NCBI GenBank assembly: GCA_903832395.1
Contig: CAILBF010000171.1
Location: 1-11,462, forward strand
Source: an uncultured Actinomycetes bacterium
GTDB lineage: Bacteria > Actinomycetota > Actinomycetes > Nanopelagicales > Nanopelagicaceae
Direction: 5' to 3'
Length of the DNA stretch: 11,462 nt
Shown one piece after another: positions 7,351 through 11,462 of the stretch; positions within the stretch are counted from its first letter, which is position 1; each line of letters starts with the position of its first letter. A program made the position numbers and the translations under genes. The notes beneath the pieces were generated by a model. It did not search any database. It saw nothing but the letters and a program-made list of their open reading frames with translations, and had not been told where the DNA came from.

Positions 7351-7367
7351 AGCGATAGCCTAGCGCT
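7351..7367. promoter_or_regulatory. Palindromic intergenic element with candidate overlapping, bidirectional leaderless promoters
   Basis: The whole divergent gap is 7350-7367. It contains AGCGATAGCCTAGCGCT, an inverted repeat centred on 7359 with seven of eight arm positions paired (mismatch at 7355/7363). On the plus strand TAGCCT (7356-7361) fits a TANNNT -10 hexamer, ends six bases before the ATG at 7368, and has TTGAAG at 7334-7339 as a -35-like hexamer with a 16-base spacer. On the minus strand TAGGCT (7362-7357) is followed by seven bases and then the ATG at 7349; its -35 region is weak. TANNNT six or seven bases before the start codon is the usual geometry of leaderless actinobacterial transcripts. 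The palindrome could equally be an operator for a repressor; both readings are inference from spacing and symmetry. Confidence 0.55.
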
Positions 7368-8264
7368 ATGAGTAAAGCTGTGGTCGCCGTAGTGGGAAGT
7401 GCAATGATGGACTTAACGGCCTATGCCAAGTATTTACCTGAGCCCGGCCAAACCCTTCTCGGCGAGCTTTTTACCACTGGTTTTGGCGGGAAAGGCGCTA
7501 ACCAAGCGGTTATTGCGGCACATTGCGGCGCGCACGTTCACTTTGTCGGCAAACTTGGTCGCGATTTATTTGGCGATTCAATCGCATCCAATTTTTCGGA
7601 GCTTGGCATAAACGTCGAACATGTAGCGCGAAGTGACAGCCCCACTGGAGTAGCTCATATCTGGGTCGACGGGAATGGTGAAAATCGAATCATCATTATC
7701 CCTGGAGCTAACCATGAAATTGAGAGCGTTAAGGCGGTTGCAGCGATCAATGCGATCGAAAAATTATCGGTCGTGGTGGCTCAATGTGAAATCAAGCAAG
7801 GGGTTACGTTGGCTGCCTTTCAAGCTGCACGGCTAAGAGGGTGCATAACAATTCTAAATCCCGCACCTTTTGAACCACTTTCGCCCGAACTTCTTGAAGT
7901 TACCGATTGGTTGATTCCAAACGAGACGGAGTTTCGGGAGTTACATGGGAGCCTTCCAGACAGTGATGCGATTTTAAAGAGCTTTAGACCAGGCAAGAAT
8001 TCAATCGTTACTCTTGGGAGTCAAGGCGCTGTCTACATCTCTGCCGATGGAGAATTAACGCATGAGAGTGCGCCAATGGTCTTGGCCGTTGATACAACCG
8101 GCGCAGGTGATGCCTTTGTCGGAACTTTCGCGTACGGTCTTGCAAGTGGAATGAGCTCAGTCGATGCACTCAAACTTGGAATTAAAGTTGCTTCTCTCAG
8201 TGTTACTAAAAAAGGCGCACAGTCTTCATATCCCACTCAGGCCGAGATAGTTACGCTTTCGTAA
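7368..8264 (+). CDS. rbsK: PfkB-family sugar kinase, probable ribokinase
   Basis: The 298-residue PfkB carbohydrate kinase most likely phosphorylates ribose to ribose 5-phosphate with ATP. Features in order are GSAMMDLTAYAKYLPEPGQT (10-29; Asp15 binds sugar, and the LPEPGQT stretch is typical of ribokinases), TGFGGKGANQA (37-47), the central VVAQCEI (136-142) and PNETE (184-188) segments, and the C-terminal signature DTTGAGDAFVG (242-252) with catalytic-base Asp248. Length fits ribokinase. The divergent nucleoside hydrolase releases ribose, which supports ribokinase. Deoxyribose or another sugar or nucleoside substrate cannot be excluded, since PfkB specificity is hard to read by eye. No ribosome-binding site precedes the ATG, and a TANNNT hexamer lies six bases upstream, so a leaderless transcript is likely. 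The 3' end overlaps the P450 coding region by 28 bases. Confidence 0.88.
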   Translation: MSKAVVAVVGSAMMDLTAYAKYLPEPGQTLLGELFTTGFGGKGANQAVIAAHCGAHVHFVGKLGRDLFGDSIASNFSELGINVEHVARSDSPTGVAHIWVDGNGENRIIIIPGANHEIESVKAVAAINAIEKLSVVVAQCEIKQGVTLAAFQAARLRGCITILNPAPFEPLSPELLEVTDWLIPNETEFRELHGSLPDSDAILKSFRPGKNSIVTLGSQGAVYISADGELTHESAPMVLAVDTTGAGDAFVGTFAYGLASGMSSVDALKLGIKVASLSVTKKGAQSSYPTQAEIVTLS

Positions 8265-9421
8265 CCTCGAAGCACAAAAGTTGGCCGACGTACTGGCTCA
8301 CTTGCTAAGGACATATCCGGATATTTCTCCCATAACGCAGGAAGTGAAACACCCATCTCTAAGCGGGCAAGAGGTGCGCCTAAGCAAAAATGAATACCGG
8401 CGCCAAAGCCAATATGTGGATTTGGATCACGTGCAATATTCATCTTATTAGCGCTTTCAAATATCGCATCATCTCTATTTGCCGAACCGATAAGGGCGGC
8501 AATCTTTTGACCGCCAGCTATCTCGACTCCCCCTAGCTCGGTATCTTTCGTCGCTGTACGCTCAAAAAGCTGCAGTGGGGCATCAAAGCGCATGAACTCC
8601 TCCAGTGCCGTCTCAGTTACACCGCGTGGATTAGTTCGAAGCAAGGCGATTTGATCTGGCCGACGAAGAACTTCAACCATTCCATTTCCGAAGGCGTTGA
8701 CACTGGCTTCATGTCCGGCATTGAGAAGGAGCACACAGGTAGCAACTAGTTCATGCATGTTTAACTTCTCGCCATTTTCTTCAACCATGGCTAGGTCGGT
8801 AATTAAATCGGTGCCTGGGTTTTTCTTGCGAGATTCAGCTAAGTCACGTACATACTCTGCGAACTCACCGGCTGCCGCCTTGGCATCGCTTTGATACTGC
8901 AACGATGGATTAACTTCGTACATTTTAACAATCGCCTGCGACCAAGGGCGAAGTAAGTGCTCCTCAGATGCGGGGAAGCCCAACAAGTCTGCGATGATTT
9001 TAACTGGTAGTGGTTCAGCATAATCAGCTATAAGATCGAAGTTTTCACCAGAGGAAACTTTAATATCTATTGCATCCAATAGTTCAGAGGTAATTCGCTC
9101 GATTGCTGGGCGCATACTCTCAATCTTGTTTCGATTAAATGCTTTAGCAACGAGAGCTCGCAGCCTCGTGTGCTTAGGTGGTTCGCTATCTAAAATTGAA
9201 TCCGAGTGAAGCCAATTAAAGGTCTCCCACTCAAACTCGGGCTTTTTATCAATAAAGATTCGCCCGAGGGATTTATTACGAAAAACATCATTGGCATCAC
9301 TGTGGCACGCAGCCAAAAACATTCCTAAACCATCATGCCACATGGGCTTGCCATAACTTCGTAACTCACTTAACCCTGGATAGGGATTAGCTACAAAAGT
9401 AGGGTCGCTAAAATCAATCAT
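8237..9421 (-). CDS. Cytochrome P450 (soluble bacterial class)
   Basis: This 394-residue P450 has the length of soluble actinobacterial enzymes and no N-terminal membrane anchor. The heme-binding loop FGAGIHFCLG (339-348) provides the thiolate ligand Cys346. The K-helix ExxR is Glu275-Arg278 (EFMR), and the early HTRLRALVAKAF (84-95) is typical of the C-helix region. The I-helix oxygen-activation motif reads AGHEAS (235-240): Ala239 sits where most P450s have Thr, followed by Ser240, as in CYP107A1 (EryF). It needs ferredoxin and a reductase, neither of which is encoded here. Substrate is unknown. The ATG shares its A with the adenosine deaminase stop (TAATG read on the minus strand), so it is the last gene of a coupled operon with thymidine phosphorylase and adenosine deaminase, a context that does not explain its role. 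Its 3' end overlaps the converging kinase gene. Confidence 0.93.
   Translation of the reverse strand: MIDFSDPTFVANPYPGLSELRSYGKPMWHDGLGMFLAACHSDANDVFRNKSLGRIFIDKKPEFEWETFNWLHSDSILDSEPPKHTRLRALVAKAFNRNKIESMRPAIERITSELLDAIDIKVSSGENFDLIADYAEPLPVKIIADLLGFPASEEHLLRPWSQAIVKMYEVNPSLQYQSDAKAAAGEFAEYVRDLAESRKKNPGTDLITDLAMVEENGEKLNMHELVATCVLLLNAGHEASVNAFGNGMVEVLRRPDQIALLRTNPRGVTETALEEFMRFDAPLQLFERTATKDTELGGVEIAGGQKIAALIGSANRDDAIFESANKMNIARDPNPHIGFGAGIHFCLGAPLARLEMGVSLPALWEKYPDMSLASEPVRRPTFVLRGYESVTISA
8250..8265. terminator. Perfect hairpin in the convergent overlap of the kinase and P450 genes
   Basis: GTTACG-CTTT-CGTAAC forms a 6-base-pair stem with a 4-base loop and includes the kinase stop codon. 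It lies where transcripts from both strands end. Neither side is followed by a T-run, so it is not a classical intrinsic terminator; it may contribute to 3' end formation or stability, or it may be chance constrained by two overlapping reading frames. Confidence 0.3.
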
Positions 9422-10515
9422 TACTCAGATGAGATTTTCTGATATCCCGGTTTAATTACGCTTTCAATTATTTTCAATCGCTCAGGGTATGGAATAAAGG
9501 CGCTCTTCATTGCATTAATGGTGACGCGTTGTAACTCAGTAAAATCCCAACCAAAGGCTTTTACGGCCTCTTGCATTTCAAATGACATTGAGGTCTGGCT
9601 CATTAAGCGGTTATCGGTATTGAGAGTGACGCGAAAACGTAACTTAGCTAAGACGCCAATAGGGTGCTCGGCATAGCTTTTTGCCGCCCCTGTTTGAAGA
9701 TTTGAGGTGGGACATAGTTCTAGCGGAATACGGCGATCGCGAACATAGGAGGCGAGTTGGCCTAATTTTGGTTCGGGTCCTGAGAAATCAATATCATCGA
9801 TGATGCGCACACCATGGCCTAAGCGCTCTGCGCCGCATAGTTGAATTGCCTCCCAAATCGAGGGCAGACCATATGCCTCACCCGCGTGAATTGTAAAGTG
9901 TGCATCTTCTTTACGCAGATAATCAAAAGTTTCTTTCTGATCACTTGGTGGAAATCCATCTTCAGGGCCAGCGATATCAAAACCAACAACACCCTTATGG
10001 CGGTATTTAACAACTAGCTCTGCAACTTCTTGTGAGCGTTTGTTCTGTCGCATTCCACATAGTAATGAGTAGACGGCAATCTCGTGACCCTCGGCTTTAG
10101 CTTCGGCCATTCCCTGCTTGTAGCCTTCAAGTGTTGCCTCAACGACATCGGCCATTGAAAGTCCTTTTTCAGTAAATAATTCAGGTGCTCCGCGAACTTC
10201 GGCATAGACAACGCCGTCACGTGCAAGATCTAATGCGCACTCACGGGCAACGCGAATAATATCTTCGCGTCGTTGCATAACTGCAATGGTGTGAGAAAAA
10301 GTCTCTAAATATCTTACGAGTGAACCGGAATCACAGGATTCGCGGAACCATGTCGCAAGTTCAGTTGCGTCCTGAGTTGGCAGCGAGGTGTAACCAATCT
10401 CTGCAGCAATATCAATAATCGTCTGTGGTCGCAGGCCGCCATCTAAATGATCATGCAACATGACCTTTGGGATGCGCTTAATTTGATCCGAATTAGGTGT
10501 GCTATTCATTGCCAT
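9421..10515 (-). CDS. add: Adenosine deaminase
   Basis: The 364-residue zinc-dependent adenosine deaminase converts adenosine and deoxyadenosine to inosine and deoxyinosine. Zinc and catalytic residues are all visible: HDH (His21, His23) near the N-terminus, FTIHAGE (207-213) with zinc-ligand His210 and catalytic Glu213, GHG (His234), and LNTD with Asp301. The next residue is Asn302 (TDNRLMS) rather than the second Asp of mouse ADA; I believe this is common in actinobacterial forms. Other landmarks are VVGFDIAGPEDG (176-187) and PLELCPTSN (264-272). The start at 10515 is favoured over the Met two codons later because AGGAG (10526-10530) lies ten bases upstream. The gene is 14 bases after thymidine phosphorylase and overlaps the P450 start by one base. 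It would feed the 6-oxopurine-type PNP encoded at 724-1554. Confidence 0.94.
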   Translation of the reverse strand: MAMNSTPNSDQIKRIPKVMLHDHLDGGLRPQTIIDIAAEIGYTSLPTQDATELATWFRESCDSGSLVRYLETFSHTIAVMQRREDIIRVARECALDLARDGVVYAEVRGAPELFTEKGLSMADVVEATLEGYKQGMAEAKAEGHEIAVYSLLCGMRQNKRSQEVAELVVKYRHKGVVGFDIAGPEDGFPPSDQKETFDYLRKEDAHFTIHAGEAYGLPSIWEAIQLCGAERLGHGVRIIDDIDFSGPEPKLGQLASYVRDRRIPLELCPTSNLQTGAAKSYAEHPIGVLAKLRFRVTLNTDNRLMSQTSMSFEMQEAVKAFGWDFTELQRVTINAMKSAFIPYPERLKIIESVIKPGYQKISSE

Positions 10516-10525
10516 TTTCTAAAAG

Positions 10526-10530
10526 CTCCT
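10526..10530 (-). promoter_or_regulatory. Ribosome-binding site (AGGAG) of the adenosine deaminase gene
   Basis: Read on the minus strand, the thymidine phosphorylase stop runs straight into the site (TAAGGAG), with ten bases to the ATG at 10515. This arrangement lets ribosomes finishing the first gene start the second, and it decides between two closely spaced Met codons. Confidence 0.55.
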
Positions 10531-11462
10531 TAATCGGTGATTCGTTCAAGTATAAGTGGCAATCGATCTACTGTCCCACCAGGAGGTAAATCACCGATTT
10601 TTACGCTATTAGCAAGAGATTCTTGGGCACGTGCAAAAGCTGCCGGCGTATCGGTATGTAAAGTAAATAAAGGAGAGCCAGATGTAACAAAATCGCCAGG
10701 TTTCGCGTGAATTTCAATGCCGGCACCAGCCTGAACAGCCTCACCTTGGCGTGATCTTCCAGCACCTAATCGCCACGCTGCAATACCGACTTTCATTGCA
10801 TCCATAGCCAAAACAGTTCCAGAGGTCTCGGCAGTAATAGTTAAATTCTCCTTTGCAACTGGAAGTTTTGCATCGGGATCACCGCCTTGCGCGCTAATCA
10901 TCTGGCGCCATACATCCATTGCTTTTCCATTTTTTAGCGCAGCGGCTGGATCTGCACCTTTGATTCCGGCGATCTCTAACATCTCACGTGCGAGTATGAC
11001 CGTCAGTTCTACTATGTCTGCTGGTCCGCCACCTGCAAGGACTTCAACTGATTCGCGAACTTCAAGGGCATTGCCTGCGGTAAGTCCGAGCGGAACATCC
11101 ATCGCAGTTACAAGTGCAAGTGTTTTTACACCTGCACGCTTTCCGAGGCCCACCATAACGTGAGCTAACTCTGCAGCTTTTGCTGGATCGCTCATAAAGG
11201 CGCCTCCACCAGTCTTAACATCTAGAACAAGGGCGCTAGTGCCTTCAGCAATCTTCTTACTCATGATCGAGGATGCAATAAGTGGAATTGCTTCAACCGT
11301 TGCCGTCACATCACGCAATGCATACAACTTCTTATCGGCCGGAGCTAAACCAGCACCTGCTGCACAAATTACTGCGCCACAGTCCTGTAAAACTTTTAAC
11401 ATCTCCGCATTCGTTAGCGATGCGCGCCAACCCGGGATTGATTCCAACTTATCGAGCGTTCC
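10530..11462 (-). CDS. deoA: Thymidine / pyrimidine-nucleoside phosphorylase, C-terminal two thirds, 5' end outside window
   Basis: The enzyme splits thymidine or deoxyuridine (and uridine in broader members) with phosphate into base and deoxyribose 1-phosphate. The frame is open to the window edge and gives 310 residues beginning GTLDKLESIPGW, a family motif, so a TTG at 11447 is not the start. Active-site elements include YALRDVTATVEAIP with Arg50 (visible numbering) and SSIMSKKIAEG with Ser65 and Lys69, matching Arg171, Ser186 and Lys190 of E. coli thymidine phosphorylase. LVLDVKTGGGAFM follows. The C-terminal all-beta domain (GTVLAMDAMKVGIAAWRLGAGR onward, split here only for brevity of description) closes the protein. 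Roughly 120 N-terminal residues are missing if it has the usual length of about 430. It is the first visible gene of the minus-strand operon. The call between strict thymidine and general pyrimidine-nucleoside specificity is not possible from this part. Confidence 0.94.
   Translation of the reverse strand, partial: GTLDKLESIPGWRASLTNAEMLKVLQDCGAVICAAGAGLAPADKKLYALRDVTATVEAIPLIASSIMSKKIAEGTSALVLDVKTGGGAFMSDPAKAAELAHVMVGLGKRAGVKTLALVTAMDVPLGLTAGNALEVRESVEVLAGGGPADIVELTVILAREMLEIAGIKGADPAAALKNGKAMDVWRQMISAQGGDPDAKLPVAKENLTITAETSGTVLAMDAMKVGIAAWRLGAGRSRQGEAVQAGAGIEIHAKPGDFVTSGSPLFTLHTDTPAAFARAQESLANSVKIGDLPPGGTVDRLPLILERITD

Noticed and set aside
1..11462. CRISPR arrays, transposases, tRNA/rRNA genes, phage genes or other accessory islands
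   Set aside because: Nothing of this kind is seen; the window is filled by core metabolic genes with no gap longer than 18 bases, and no gene stands out by eye as foreign.

Overview
The window is a densely packed nucleoside-catabolism locus, most likely from a small-genome actinobacterium. Gene order and protein style (a split biotin-dependent carboxylase alpha chain, then PNP, PGM2-like mutase, long-form DeoC, paired aldehyde dehydrogenases, adenosine deaminase and thymidine phosphorylase) resemble the salvage cluster of Streptomyces-like actinobacteria. The base composition, however, looks only near half G+C by eye, and almost every gene overlaps or abuts the next. This combination suggests a streamlined aquatic lineage such as the freshwater acI/Nanopelagicales group. 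That placement is inference from style, not from a marker gene.

Layout: bases 2-6399 on the plus strand form one tightly coupled run. It holds the C-terminal part of an acyl-CoA carboxylase alpha subunit, purine nucleoside phosphorylase, a phosphohexomutase/phosphopentomutase, deoxyribose-phosphate aldolase, a full-length aldehyde dehydrogenase and a short aldehyde-dehydrogenase-like protein without the catalytic half. A nucleoside hydrolase (minus, 6396-7349) converges on this run. It diverges from a ribokinase-family gene (plus, 7368-8264) across only 18 bases that carry a near-perfect palindrome containing overlapping -10-like hexamers for both strands. The right arm is a minus-strand operon, in order of transcription: thymidine phosphorylase (5' end outside the window), adenosine deaminase, cytochrome P450. 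Its last gene overlaps the ribokinase tail by 28 bases.

Together the genes encode a nearly complete route. Adenosine deaminase, PNP and thymidine phosphorylase turn (deoxy)nucleosides into bases and (deoxy)ribose 1-phosphate. The mutase would make the 5-phosphate. DeoC splits deoxyribose 5-phosphate into glyceraldehyde 3-phosphate and acetaldehyde, and the aldehyde dehydrogenase would oxidise the acetaldehyde to acetate. A parallel hydrolytic branch (nucleoside hydrolase plus ribokinase) would deliver ribose 5-phosphate. The P450 has no obvious place in this scheme. I see no RNA genes, mobile elements, CRISPR, transporters or regulators. No gap between genes exceeds 18 bases, so nearly all of the sequence is coding.
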